Shown piece after piece: positions 1-7,860 of a stretch of 32,687 bases of DNA. A program made the translations under genes and the position numbers. The notes below the pieces were generated by a model that was given only the letters and a program-made list of their open reading frames with translations, ran no database searches and was not told where the DNA came from. The stretch covers positions 1-32,687 of the forward strand of contig DXYV01000032.1 of NCBI GenBank assembly GCA_019415645.1, read 5' to 3'. The stretch's first letter is position 1, and the number at the start of each line of letters is the position of its first letter. Origin of the DNA: Clostridiales bacterium (GTDB lineage Bacteria > Bacillota > Clostridia > Oscillospirales > Oscillospiraceae).

Positions 1-265
1 CACCGGCGCGCCGGTGCGGGTGCTGAAAAACCGCATGGCCCGGGAGTATGTGCGCATGGAGCGGGAGAACATCCCCCTGGAGGAGCGGGAGCGGCTGACG
101 CTGGGCTCCCTGCGCCGGGCAGTCTTTGACGGCGACACCGACACGGGCAGCCTGATGGCCGGCCAGGTGGCCGGAATGCTCCACGCCATTCGTCCCCTGC
201 GGGAGATCTTTGAGACCCTGTGGGCGGAGCATCAGCAGTGCGTGAAAGGGCTGGTGGCAGAATGA
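1..265 (+). CDS. fabK: Enoyl-ACP reductase FabK, C-terminal part
   Basis: The window opens inside this gene; about 87 C-terminal codons remain, read in the frame starting at base 2. The segment TGAPVRVLKN followed by an acidic/basic helical tail ending HAIRPLREIFETLW matches the end of the FMN-dependent FabK family (about 310-320 residues). FabK reduces trans-2-enoyl-ACP in the last step of each fatty-acid elongation cycle and replaces FabI in many Gram-positives. Its stop overlaps the fabD start (ATGA at 262-265), so the two are probably translationally coupled. The catalytic and FMN-binding parts lie outside the window. The family call is from memory of the C-terminal pattern and is supported by the fabDGFZ genes that follow. 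Confidence 0.85.
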   Translation, partial: TGAPVRVLKNRMAREYVRMERENIPLEERERLTLGSLRRAVFDGDTDTGSLMAGQVAGMLHAIRPLREIFETLWAEHQQCVKGLVAE

Positions 266-1188
266 AGCTGGGCTTTTTGTACGCCGGCCAGGGCAGTCAG
301 AAGGCCGGCATGGGCCAGGCCTTTTATGAGGCAGAGCCGGAATTCCGGGCGGTGTTCGACGCGGCGCCGGTGGATTTTGACCTGAAAGAGGTCTGCTTTA
401 CCGGCGGAGACGGGAAGCTGGACGACACCCGCTATACCCAGCCCTGCATGGTGGCCTTCGCCGTGGGCGTGACCCGGCTGCTGCATCGGGAAGGAATTGT
501 CCCCGCCTACGCCGCCGGCCTGAGCCTGGGCGAATATTCCGCCCTTCACTGCGCGGGCGTATTCGACGACCGCACGGCCATCGAGCTGGCGGCCTTCCGG
601 GGCGCGGCTATGGCCAAGGCGGCGGAGGGGCTGGACTGTGCCATGATCGCCGTGCTGGGCCTGGACCGGGAGCCCCTGCTGGCGGCCTGCCGGGAGGCGG
701 CTGCCCTGGGCACGGTGGAGATCGCCAACTACAACTGCCCCGGCCAGCTGGTTTTGGGCGGCGAGCGGTCGGCGGTGGAGAAGGCCGCGGAACTGGCCAA
801 GGAGAAGGGGGCCAAGCGCTGTATGCCCCTGCGGGTGAGCGGTCCCTTCCACACTTCGCTGCTCAAGCCCGCCGGCGACGCCCTGCGGGAGCGCCTGGCC
901 GGACTGACGCTGGGCCCCATGGAGATTCCTGTGCTGTTCAATACGCTGGGCGGCCTGATGGGGGAGGGGGACACCATCCCCGCCCTGCTGGAGCGGCAGG
1001 TCCAGTCCAGCGTCTATCTGGAGGACACCATCCGCCGGATGGCGGAGCTGGGTGTGGACACCATCGTGGAGATCGGCCCGGGCAAGGTGCTCTCCGGATT
1101 TGTACGCAAGACCGCCCCGGAGATCAAGACTTACGCCGTGGAGGACCCCGCCGGACTGGCGGCGGTGACGGCGGCGCTGAAAGGATAA
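262..1188 (+). CDS. fabD: Malonyl-CoA:ACP transacylase FabD
   Basis: A 308-residue protein, the usual FabD length, which loads malonyl groups from CoA onto acyl carrier protein for chain extension in the cytoplasm. Visible motifs are the N-terminal GQGSQ (residues 9-13), the nucleophile elbow GLSLGE with Ser88, Arg113 in AFRGAAM and the catalytic His197 in GPFHTSLL. The ATG at 262 is preferred over an earlier in-frame codon because it overlaps the fabK stop by four bases and the protein then begins with the family's usual MKLGFLYAGQG. Four bases separate it from fabG, so it is mid-operon. Confidence 0.97.
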   Translation: MKLGFLYAGQGSQKAGMGQAFYEAEPEFRAVFDAAPVDFDLKEVCFTGGDGKLDDTRYTQPCMVAFAVGVTRLLHREGIVPAYAAGLSLGEYSALHCAGVFDDRTAIELAAFRGAAMAKAAEGLDCAMIAVLGLDREPLLAACREAAALGTVEIANYNCPGQLVLGGERSAVEKAAELAKEKGAKRCMPLRVSGPFHTSLLKPAGDALRERLAGLTLGPMEIPVLFNTLGGLMGEGDTIPALLERQVQSSVYLEDTIRRMAELGVDTIVEIGPGKVLSGFVRKTAPEIKTYAVEDPAGLAAVTAALKG

Positions 1189-1192
1189 GACT

Positions 1193-1936
1193 ATGAGCTT
1201 GCAAGGAAACATCGCAGTGGTCACCGGCGGAAGCCGGGGCATCGGCCGGGCGATCTGCCTGGAACTGGCCCGGCAGGGCGCCCGGGTGGTATTCAGCTAC
1301 GCGGGCAACGAGGCGGCCGCCCGCCAGACCGAGGAAGAGGGCGCGGCCCTGGGCGGAACGGTCCGGGGCGTCCAGGCGGACGTGACGGATTCCGCCGCAG
1401 TGCAGGCCCTGTTTCAGGAGGTGCTGAAGCAGGAGGGCCGGGTGGATATTCTGGTCAACAACGCGGGAATCACCCGGGACAGCCTGCTGGCCCTGATGAA
1501 GGAGGAGGACTTCGACCGGGTGGTGGAGACCAACCTGAAGGGGGCCTTCCTGTGTGCTAAGGCGGCGGTGCGCCCCATGATGAAGCAGCGGTACGGCCGA
1601 ATTGTCAACCTGTGCTCGGTGGTGGGCCTGCGGGGCAACGCCGGCCAGGTGAATTATGCCGCCAGCAAGGCCGGCCTCATCGGCCTGACCAAATCCCTGG
1701 CCAAGGAGCTGGCCACCCGGGGCATTACGGTGAATGCCGTGGCCCCCGGATTTATCGACACCGACATGACCGCCGCCCTGCCGGAGAACGCCCGGCAGGC
1801 GCTGCTGGGGACCATCCCCATGGGACGGCTGGGCAGCGCGGAGGACGTGGCCCGGGCGGCGGCGTTCTTCGCCGCCGCGGAGAACGGCTATATCACCGGC
1901 CAGGTCCTGTGTGTGGACGGCGGTATGGCCGTATAA
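1193..1936 (+). CDS. fabG: 3-oxoacyl-ACP reductase FabG
   Basis: A 247-residue short-chain dehydrogenase/reductase that reduces 3-oxoacyl-ACP with NADPH in the elongation cycle. The cofactor motif TGGSRGIG is at residues 11-18, NNAG at 89-92, Asn114 is present, and the catalytic triad is Ser142, Tyr155 and Lys159 (YAASK). An AAAGGA Shine-Dalgarno precedes the ATG. It sits 4 bp after fabD and 10 bp before fabF. Placement among fab genes makes FabG far likelier than another SDR. Confidence 0.96.
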   Translation: MSLQGNIAVVTGGSRGIGRAICLELARQGARVVFSYAGNEAAARQTEEEGAALGGTVRGVQADVTDSAAVQALFQEVLKQEGRVDILVNNAGITRDSLLALMKEEDFDRVVETNLKGAFLCAKAAVRPMMKQRYGRIVNLCSVVGLRGNAGQVNYAASKAGLIGLTKSLAKELATRGITVNAVAPGFIDTDMTAALPENARQALLGTIPMGRLGSAEDVARAAAFFAAAENGYITGQVLCVDGGMAV

Positions 1937-1946
1937 GGAGGAGAGC

Positions 1947-3191
1947 ATGGAACGACGCAGAGTTGTGGTCACCGGCCTGGGCGCAGTCACGCCCCTGGGC
2001 CATACGGCGGCCGAGAGCTGGCAGGCCGTACGGGAGGGCCGGTGCGGCATCGCGCCCATCACCCGCTATGACACGGCGGACCAGCGGGTAAAGCTGGCAG
2101 CCGAGGTGAAGGACTGGAATCCCGAGGCCTGGCTGGACAAGCGGGAGGCCAAGCGCATGGGCCGCTTCTCCCAGTTTGCCATGGCGGCGGCGAAGCAGGC
2201 CGTGGCCGACAGCGGCCTGAAGCCCGAGGAGGAGAACGCCCTGCGCTGCGGGGTCATCGTCTCCAGCGGAATCGGCGGCCTGGATGTGACCGAATCGGAA
2301 CACTGCAAGGGCATGGAGAAGGGCTTTGACCGGGTCTCTCCCTTCTATATCCCCATGACCATCTGCAATATGGCGGCGGGGCTCATTGCCATCGAGTTCG
2401 GATTCCGGGGCCTGTGCACCTGCCCGGTGACGGCCTGCGCCGGCGGTACCAACGCCATAGGCGACGCCTTCCGCTACATTCGGGACGGCTACGCCGAGGT
2501 AATGGTGTGCGGAGGCACGGAAGCGGCGATCACGCCGCTGGCCATGGGCGGCTTCACCTCCATGAAGGCCATGCACACCGGGGAGGACCCCCGGCGGGCC
2601 TCCATCCCCTTCGATGCGCAGCGCAGCGGCTTTGTCATGGGCGAGGGCGCGGGCATCCTGGTGCTGGAGGAGTACGAGCACGCCAAGGCACGGGGTGCGG
2701 CCATCTACACGGAGCTGGCGGGCTACGGCGCCACCTGCGACGCCTATCATATGACGGCGCCCGCGCCCGACGGGTCCGGCGGCGCGGCGGCCATGGCCAT
2801 GGCGCTGGCCGACGGCGGCGCGGTCCCGGAGGACGTGGACTACATCAACGCCCACGGCACCTCCACCCCTCTCAACGACAGCGGGGAGACGGCGGCGGTC
2901 AAGACGGTGTTCGGCGACTGGGCCTACCGGCTGGCCATAAGCTCCACCAAGTCCATGACCGGCCATATGCTGGGCGCGGCGGGCGCGGTGGAGGCGGTGT
3001 TCTCCGCCCTGGCCCTGCGGGACCAGTATATCCCGGCCACCATCGGCTATGAGCAGCCCGATCCCGCCTGCGACCTGGACGTGGTGCCCAATCAGGGCCG
3101 GCCGGCCAAGCTGCGCTGTGTGCTGTCCAACTCGCTGGGCTTTGGCGGACACAACGCCAGCCTGCTGTTCCGGGAAGGAGGAAGTCTTTGA
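1947..3191 (+). CDS. fabF: 3-oxoacyl-ACP synthase II FabF
   Basis: A 414-residue condensing enzyme that extends acyl-ACP with malonyl-ACP. Cys164 (in TACAGGTNA), His303 (NAHGTSTPLND) and His340 (MTGHMLGAAGA) form the KAS I/II triad, with Lys335 nearby. The Cys-His-His triad separates it from FabH. The ATG at 1947 has GGAGGAG just upstream and gives MERRRVVVTGLGAVTPLG, the normal KAS II start; an earlier in-frame codon lies inside fabG. The stop overlaps the fabZ start by one base. Confidence 0.97.
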   Translation: MERRRVVVTGLGAVTPLGHTAAESWQAVREGRCGIAPITRYDTADQRVKLAAEVKDWNPEAWLDKREAKRMGRFSQFAMAAAKQAVADSGLKPEEENALRCGVIVSSGIGGLDVTESEHCKGMEKGFDRVSPFYIPMTICNMAAGLIAIEFGFRGLCTCPVTACAGGTNAIGDAFRYIRDGYAEVMVCGGTEAAITPLAMGGFTSMKAMHTGEDPRRASIPFDAQRSGFVMGEGAGILVLEEYEHAKARGAAIYTELAGYGATCDAYHMTAPAPDGSGGAAAMAMALADGGAVPEDVDYINAHGTSTPLNDSGETAAVKTVFGDWAYRLAISSTKSMTGHMLGAAGAVEAVFSALALRDQYIPATIGYEQPDPACDLDVVPNQGRPAKLRCVLSNSLGFGGHNASLLFREGGSL

Positions 3192-3625
3192 TGGAGCTCA
3201 ATTCCAATCAGATTGCGGAGATTCTGCCCCACCGCTATCCCTTCGCTTTGCTGGACCGAATCACCGACTATGAGCCCGGCCAGTGGGCGAAGGGCATCAA
3301 GTGCGTCACGGTGAACGAGCCCTTCTTCTGCGGACATTTTCCCCAGAAGCATGTGATGCCCGGCGTGCTCCTGCTGGAGGCCCTGGCCCAGGTGGGGGCC
3401 ATAGCGGTGCTCGCCTTGCCGGAGAACCGGGGCAAGATCGCCTACTTCGGCGGTGTGAAGAACGCCCGCTTCAAGCGCCAGGTGGTCCCCGGAGACGTGC
3501 TGGAGCTGGAGTGCGTGCTCACCAAGCAGAAGGGCCCGGTGGGAATCGGCGCGGCCAAGGCCACGGTGAACGGCCAGACCGCCTGCGTGGCCGAGCTGAC
3601 CTTCGCCATTGGCGCGCAGGAATAA
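3191..3625 (+). CDS. fabZ: 3-hydroxyacyl-ACP dehydratase FabZ
   Basis: A 144-residue hot-dog-fold dehydratase that removes water from 3-hydroxyacyl-ACP. LPHRYPFALLDR (residues 12-23) is the usual N-terminal signature. The active site is His49 in GHFP and Glu63 in LLEALAQ, the FabZ rather than FabA arrangement. The position commonly occupied by Pro in GHFPxxPxMPG is His54 here, a mild deviation. AAGGAGG lies ahead of the ATG at 3191. It is the last enzyme gene of the run; a separate promoter follows directly. Confidence 0.96.
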   Translation: MELNSNQIAEILPHRYPFALLDRITDYEPGQWAKGIKCVTVNEPFFCGHFPQKHVMPGVLLLEALAQVGAIAVLALPENRGKIAYFGGVKNARFKRQVVPGDVLELECVLTKQKGPVGIGAAKATVNGQTACVAELTFAIGAQE

Positions 3626-3626
3626 G

Positions 3627-3655
3627 TTGCGGGTCTCCCGGGAATCTGCTATAAT
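3627..3655 (+). promoter_or_regulatory. Sigma-A promoter of the marR gene
   Basis: TTGCGG (3627-3632), a 17-bp spacer and TATAAT (3650-3655) lie right after the fabZ stop. The predicted transcript starts near 3662, upstream of the GTG chosen for marR, and excludes the longer reading frame that reaches back into fabZ. Confidence 0.75.
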
Positions 3656-3695
3656 CATCTTCAGGGTAAGACAGGCGATTCAGGGGGGAATCTCG

Positions 3696-4163
3696 GTGCT
3701 GGAGCAATTATTCGTACAAGTGTACACGAAATTCAAGCTGCATTTTTATCAGGAGCTGTTCAGCCGCTTTCAGGGCCGGGAGGCCAGCCTGACCACGGTG
3801 GAGACCTTCTGCATGGAATCCATCCAGGCGCTGGGCTCGCCCACGGTGAACGAGTTCGCCACCTTTATGAAGATCTCGCCGCCCAACGCGGCCTATAAGG
3901 TCAACAGCCTGATCCGCAAGGGCTATCTGCTCAAGCGGCGGTCGGAGAGCGACAAGCGGGAATACCATCTGGAGATCACCCAGAAATACATCGACTATTA
4001 CAACATCAGCGATGATTATGTCAAGGTGGTCATGGAGCGGATGCGAAGCCGCTTCAGCCCGGAGGAGCTGGATAAGCTGGAGGAGATGCTCCAGGTCATC
4101 AGCCAGGAGCTCATGCCCGAGGTGGAGCTCCACGACTCCGGAGAAGCGAAACAGGACGAATGA
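3696..4163 (+). CDS. MarR-family regulator, possibly of fatty-acid synthesis
   Basis: A 155-residue winged-helix protein. The helix-turn-helix covers about residues 49-76 (PTVNEFATFMKI...AAYKVNSLIRKGYL) and the wing follows with the MarR signature Asp-Lys-Arg at 86-88. I start it at GTG 3696 because AGGGGGG is well placed and the promoter at 3627-3655 would miss earlier in-frame codons. Position right after fabZ suggests control of the fab genes, as FabT (a MarR protein) does in streptococci. That role is inferred from position: FabT-type genes usually sit at the head of the cluster, and this one is at the tail with its own promoter. Ligand and targets are unknown. Confidence 0.85.
   Translation: MLEQLFVQVYTKFKLHFYQELFSRFQGREASLTTVETFCMESIQALGSPTVNEFATFMKISPPNAAYKVNSLIRKGYLLKRRSESDKREYHLEITQKYIDYYNISDDYVKVVMERMRSRFSPEELDKLEEMLQVISQELMPEVELHDSGEAKQDE
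3711..3730. promoter_or_regulatory. Palindrome in the marR 5' coding region, candidate operator
   Basis: The inner palindrome GTACA-AG-TGTAC (3714-3725) is flanked by TTC and ACGAA, about 50 bp downstream of the predicted marR transcription start. MarR proteins bind palindromes of about this size and often repress themselves. It lies inside codons 6-12, so codon constraint alone could explain it. Confidence 0.3.
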
Positions 4164-4168
4164 CAGAC

Positions 4169-4206
4169 GCGGCGCGGCATACGGACGGTATGCCGCGCCG
4201 CATTTT
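4169..4206 (+). terminator. Terminator after fab/marR
   Basis: A 14-bp perfect stem (4169-4182 with 4188-4201) with a short GC loop is followed by ATTTTG. It ends the marR transcript and any fab read-through. Confidence 0.85.
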
Positions 4207-4218
4207 GTGCCGGCGGAG

Positions 4219-4248
4219 TTGACGGGAACTGGAATATTCGGCTATAAT
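4219..4248 (+). promoter_or_regulatory. Sigma-A promoter of the 5'-nucleotidase gene
   Basis: TTGACG (4219-4224), an 18-bp spacer and TATAAT (4243-4248), about 60 bp before the start codon. Confidence 0.85.
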
Positions 4249-4308
4249 ACAGTACAGAACAGGTAAAAAGCAGGTCAAAAAACTGTAATAGAAAAAGGAT
4301 GGTGCGCC

Positions 4309-6333
4309 ATGAAGCGCAAAACCAAACGGATGGGCGCCCTGCTGCTGAGTGCGGCCGCAGCGGCGGCCCTGCTGATGCCGCTGGCCCGGGCGGATACGCG
4401 GATCACCGATGAACTGACGATTCTCTTTACCCACGATACCCACTCCCACTTCCTGCTCAGCGACGACGGGGACGGGGCCTACGGCGGCTATACCCGCCTG
4501 GCCACCCTGCTGGCGGAGCAGCGGGACGCGGCGGAGGCGGCGGGCCGGGCCTGCGTGACGCTGGACGGCGGAGATTTTTCCATGGGCTCCCTGTTCCAGA
4601 CGATCTATACCACGCAGGCTGCCGAGCTGCGTACCCTGGGGGCGCTGGGCTACGACGTGACTACCCTGGGCAACCATGAGTTCGACTACCGGGGCCAGGG
4701 ACTGGCCGATATGCTCAACGCGGCGGTGGCCGCGCGGGATGCTACGGTATCCGCATTGCTCAGCTCCCAACTTGATCCAATGCAGGAGTACCGGGCGCGC
4801 TATGGACCCTCGACGGTCTCCCTGCCCGCCATCGTGGAGGCCAACTATACCACGCCGGAGGACCCGGAGACAGGGGCCGCGGTGACACAGGCGCTGGAGA
4901 ACTACCCGGTGACGGATTACACCATCGTGGAGCGGGACGGCCTGCGGGTGGCTGTGTTCGGAATCATGGGGATCTCCTCGGACGATTACGCCCCCATGTC
5001 AGGCATGGTGCTGGAGGACCCCATCGAAGCGGCCCAGCGGGTGATGGAGGAGCTCCAGGCCAAGGAGGACTATGACTATGTGGTGTGCCTGTCCCACTCA
5101 GGCACCGAGGCCGGCGAAGGCGAGGACTACGAGCTGGCCAAGGCGGTGGACGGCATCGACGTGATTATCTCCGGCCATACCCACACGACCTTGGAGCAGC
5201 CCATCGAGGTCAACGACACCCTAATCGTCTCCTGCGGGGAATACACCAAGAATTTGGGCGTGCTGACCATCGGAAAGGACGGCGGAAGCGGCGCAACGGT
5301 GCAGCTGGACTACCAGCTGATCCCCGTGACGGAGGAGGTGCCGGAGGACCCCACGATCGCGGAGCTGACCGAACAGTTCAAGACCCTGGTGGAGGAGGAC
5401 TATCTGGCCGATTACGGCTATACCTTCGACCAGGTGCTGGCCCAGTCCCCCTTCGACTTTACGCCCATCTCCCAGTTCGGCCTGGAGCAGGAGGAGGACG
5501 GCTTGGGCAATCTCATTGCCGACAGCTATGTTTACGCCGTGGAGCAGGCGGAGGGAGCGGACTATGTGCCGGTGGATTTCGCGGTAGTGGCCTCGGGCGT
5601 TATCCGGGGCTCCTTTGCGCAGGGGCCCATCACCGTGTCCGACGTGTTCAATGTCTCCTCCCTGGGGTCCGGCGCAGACGGTACGCCGGGCTATCCGCTC
5701 ATCTCGGTGTGGATTACCGGGAAGGAGCTGAAGGACGCCTTTGAGGTGGACGCCTCGGTGACGCCCCTGATGTCCCCGGCTCAGCTCTATGGGGCGGGCA
5801 TGACGTGGACCTACAATACCAGCCGCATGATCTTCAACAAGGTCACGGACTGCGCCCAGATGCTGTCCGACGGGAGCCAGGTCCCCCTGGAGGACGACCG
5901 GCTCTACCGGGTGGTCACCGGCCTGTACTCCGGGCAGATGCTCAGCTCGGTGGAGGCAAAATCTTTTGGACTTCTGGCGATCACGCCCAAGACGGCGGAC
6001 GGGACCGAGGTGACCGATTTCGAGGCACAGATCATCCACAATGCCGACGGGACGGAGGTAAAGGAGTGGTACGCTCTGGCCTCCTATCTGGAGAATCTGG
6101 AGACCGTGCCCACGGAATACGCACAGCCCCAGGGCCGGAAGGTGGTCTATTCCAGCCTGAATCCGGTGGAACTGCTGAAACACCCCAACTGGATCACACT
6201 GGTGGTGCTGGCCGTGGTGCTGGTGGTACTGGCGGTCCTCGTGTTTGTGGTCTACCGAATTGCGACCCGAGGCCGCCGGAGGCGGCGCGGAGGAAGCGGC
6301 CGGCAGAGATACCGCCCCTACCGGGGACGCTAA
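4309..6333 (+). CDS. Exported 5'-nucleotidase / metallophosphatase with C-terminal anchor
   Basis: A 674-residue protein. A signal peptide is visible (MKRKTKR, then an Ala/Leu-rich core ending near residue 28). The calcineurin-like metallophosphatase domain shows THDTHSH (41-47), DGGD (86-89), GNHEFDYRG (121-129), a later LSHSG and SGHTHT, the two-metal site of the UshA/CpdB/YfkN family. A 5'-nucleotidase C-terminal substrate domain fills about residues 370-590. A single hydrophobic helix (about 627-649) precedes an Arg/Gly-rich tail, so the enzyme is probably held on the outer membrane face by a transmembrane anchor; no LPxTG motif is seen. Likely role: releasing phosphate and nucleosides from external nucleotides. 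Exact substrate (5'-NMP, 2',3'-cyclic nucleotide, UDP-sugar) cannot be told. Monocistronic, between its own promoter and terminator. Confidence 0.9.
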   Translation: MKRKTKRMGALLLSAAAAAALLMPLARADTRITDELTILFTHDTHSHFLLSDDGDGAYGGYTRLATLLAEQRDAAEAAGRACVTLDGGDFSMGSLFQTIYTTQAAELRTLGALGYDVTTLGNHEFDYRGQGLADMLNAAVAARDATVSALLSSQLDPMQEYRARYGPSTVSLPAIVEANYTTPEDPETGAAVTQALENYPVTDYTIVERDGLRVAVFGIMGISSDDYAPMSGMVLEDPIEAAQRVMEELQAKEDYDYVVCLSHSGTEAGEGEDYELAKAVDGIDVIISGHTHTTLEQPIEVNDTLIVSCGEYTKNLGVLTIGKDGGSGATVQLDYQLIPVTEEVPEDPTIAELTEQFKTLVEEDYLADYGYTFDQVLAQSPFDFTPISQFGLEQEEDGLGNLIADSYVYAVEQAEGADYVPVDFAVVASGVIRGSFAQGPITVSDVFNVSSLGSGADGTPGYPLISVWITGKELKDAFEVDASVTPLMSPAQLYGAGMTWTYNTSRMIFNKVTDCAQMLSDGSQVPLEDDRLYRVVTGLYSGQMLSSVEAKSFGLLAITPKTADGTEVTDFEAQIIHNADGTEVKEWYALASYLENLETVPTEYAQPQGRKVVYSSLNPVELLKHPNWITLVVLAVVLVVLAVLVFVVYRIATRGRRRRRGGSGRQRYRPYRGR

Positions 6334-6362
6334 CATTGCGGGCCCAAGTATAAAGTTCGGAA

Positions 6363-6403
6363 AAATGAGGAAACTGCAAGTAAGCGGTTTCCTCATTTCT
6401 TTT
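6363..6403. terminator. Terminator after the nucleotidase gene
   Basis: A 12-bp stem (AAATGAGGAAAC at 6363-6374 with GTTTCCTCATTT at 6387-6398) is followed by CTTTT and preceded by A-rich sequence, so it may act in both directions. Confidence 0.75.
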
Positions 6404-6485
6404 ACTTCCGGTAAAATTTTCCCCTCTTCCAGTGTGATGGGAAAATATGCTAAACTTTTTTCCAATACGCGTAATTTTTCGCGTG

Positions 6486-6511
6486 AGAAACCGCTTCTGC
6501 GGTTTCTTTTT
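6486..6511 (+). terminator. Terminator-like hairpin in the integrase leader
   Basis: AGAAACCGC-TTCT-GCGGTTTCT (6486-6507) is followed by a T run to 6511, a textbook intrinsic terminator only 45 bp before the integrase start codon. It may block read-through into the integrase or act as an attenuator. I saw no confident promoter between it and the gene. Confidence 0.65.
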
Positions 6512-6555
6512 CCGACGGAAAATGTCGAAAAAAGGAGAAAAGGAGAAATTTAACA

Positions 6556-7698
6556 ATGGCAAGAAAATGTGTGGAGCGGAACATTGCGTATGACGACGTG
6601 CGGCGCAAGTACTATGTGACCATGGACTACGGGAAGGACACAGAGGGAAAGCGGCAGAAAAAATGCGTCACGTTTCCCAGTCTGACCGCCGCCCGGCGGG
6701 CGCTGCGCGAGTTCGAGGTGGAGCGCGCCAACCAGATGATCGTCGTGCCCTCCAAGCTGACCTTCGGCCAGTGGCTGGAGCAGTGGATGAAGGAGGTCAT
6801 AGAGCCCAACCGGGCGGAAACCACCGTGTACGGCTACCGGAAGATCATCGAAAATCACCTGGACCCCATCCTGGGGGACATTGTGCTTCAGGAGCTGACG
6901 CCTCGGGACATTCAGCACTACTACGCCCGCCTGAAGGCAGACAAGGAGCTGTCGGCGAATACCATCCGCCACCACCATGATCTGCTGTCCTGCTGTCTGC
7001 GCATGGCGGTGAAGCAGGACCTGATCCTGCGCAATCCAGCCGAACGGGTGGACCCGCCCCGGATGCTGCCCAACGAGGCCCGGTACTATACTCCGGAAAA
7101 CCTCAGCGCGCTGTACCGGGCCGTGGAGGGCACCTGGCTGGAGACAGTGGTCAAGCTGGCCGGCTGCCTGGGCCTGCGGCGGGAGGAGATCTGCGGCCTG
7201 CGCTGGACCAATGTGGACTTCAAGAACCGGCGCATCCAGATTCGGGAGGCCCGCACCGCCGCCGGGGCCTCGGTCATCCAGAAGGAGACGAAGAACCGTT
7301 CCTCTTCCCGCACGCTGTATATGACCGACGAGATTCATGACGTGCTGCGGCGGGAGCAGAGACGGCAGATGGAAAACCGCCGCGCCCTGGGGACGGTCTA
7401 CGCGGACAGCGGCTTTGTCACGGTCAACGCGCGGGGAGAGGCCCACTCCCCCAATCTGGTCTCCCTGGCCTTCGCGCGGGTCATTCGGCGGGAGGGCCTG
7501 CCCAAAATCACCCTCCACGGCCTGCGCCACACGTTTGCCACCATCGCCTCCGCCCAGGGCGCGCCGTTGTTCGACATCGGCAAGGCGCTGGGCCATTCCA
7601 CCCCCGCCACCACCGGCAAGATCTACACCCATCTGCTGGACCACACCCACGCCAGCACCCTGGCCAAGGTGGCGGCGGCCATGGAGGACGTGAGCTGA
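6556..7698 (+). CDS. Tyrosine recombinase / integrase
   Basis: A 380-residue phage-type site-specific integrase. An N-terminal arm-binding-like region (1-60) is followed by a SAM-like core-binding domain (about 68-160) and a catalytic domain with the full active site: Arg208 (LGLRREEICGLRW), Lys246, His321-Gly-Leu-Arg324-His325, His347 (ALGHS) and the nucleophile Tyr357 (KIYTHLLD). AAAAGGAG precedes the ATG. No excisionase, phage or conjugation gene and no tRNA adjoins it, and its base composition resembles its neighbours. It therefore looks like a resident or remnant integrase rather than part of an intact element. All catalytic residues are present, so it may be active. Confidence 0.93.
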   Translation: MARKCVERNIAYDDVRRKYYVTMDYGKDTEGKRQKKCVTFPSLTAARRALREFEVERANQMIVVPSKLTFGQWLEQWMKEVIEPNRAETTVYGYRKIIENHLDPILGDIVLQELTPRDIQHYYARLKADKELSANTIRHHHDLLSCCLRMAVKQDLILRNPAERVDPPRMLPNEARYYTPENLSALYRAVEGTWLETVVKLAGCLGLRREEICGLRWTNVDFKNRRIQIREARTAAGASVIQKETKNRSSSRTLYMTDEIHDVLRREQRRQMENRRALGTVYADSGFVTVNARGEAHSPNLVSLAFARVIRREGLPKITLHGLRHTFATIASAQGAPLFDIGKALGHSTPATTGKIYTHLLDHTHASTLAKVAAAMEDVS

Positions 7699-7741
7699 GG
7701 CGTTCGGCCCGGGGTGGAAACCAGAAGCAAAATTCGATACA

Positions 7742-7779
7742 ATGCCGTCAGATGCAGCTGCGTCTGACGGCATTTTTTT
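7742..7779 (+). terminator. Terminator after the integrase gene
   Basis: ATGCCGTCAGA (7742-7752) pairs with TCTGACGGCAT (7763-7773), extended by an inner GCA/TGC pairing, and runs into seven T residues. Confidence 0.9.
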
Positions 7780-7860
7780 GCCGCGGCAGCAAAAAGTGCC
7801 CGCCGGAGCGCAACCGGAACGCCCCGGCGCGACTCTATATAGGTGAAAGGGGGGAGGCCT

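Noticed and set aside
3609..3695. Extension of the MarR protein back to an ATG inside fabZ
   Set aside because: A promoter lies downstream of that ATG, the extra residues are not MarR-like and GTG 3696 has a strong ribosome site.
6363..7779. Prophage or conjugative element around the integrase
   Set aside because: No phage, relaxase, replication or excisionase genes, no tRNA and no flanking direct repeats were found nearby.
7816..7841. Autoregulatory ECF promoter (GGAAC at 7816-7820) for the sigma gene
   Set aside because: No convincing -10 at the right distance, and the transcript would start almost at the ribosome site.
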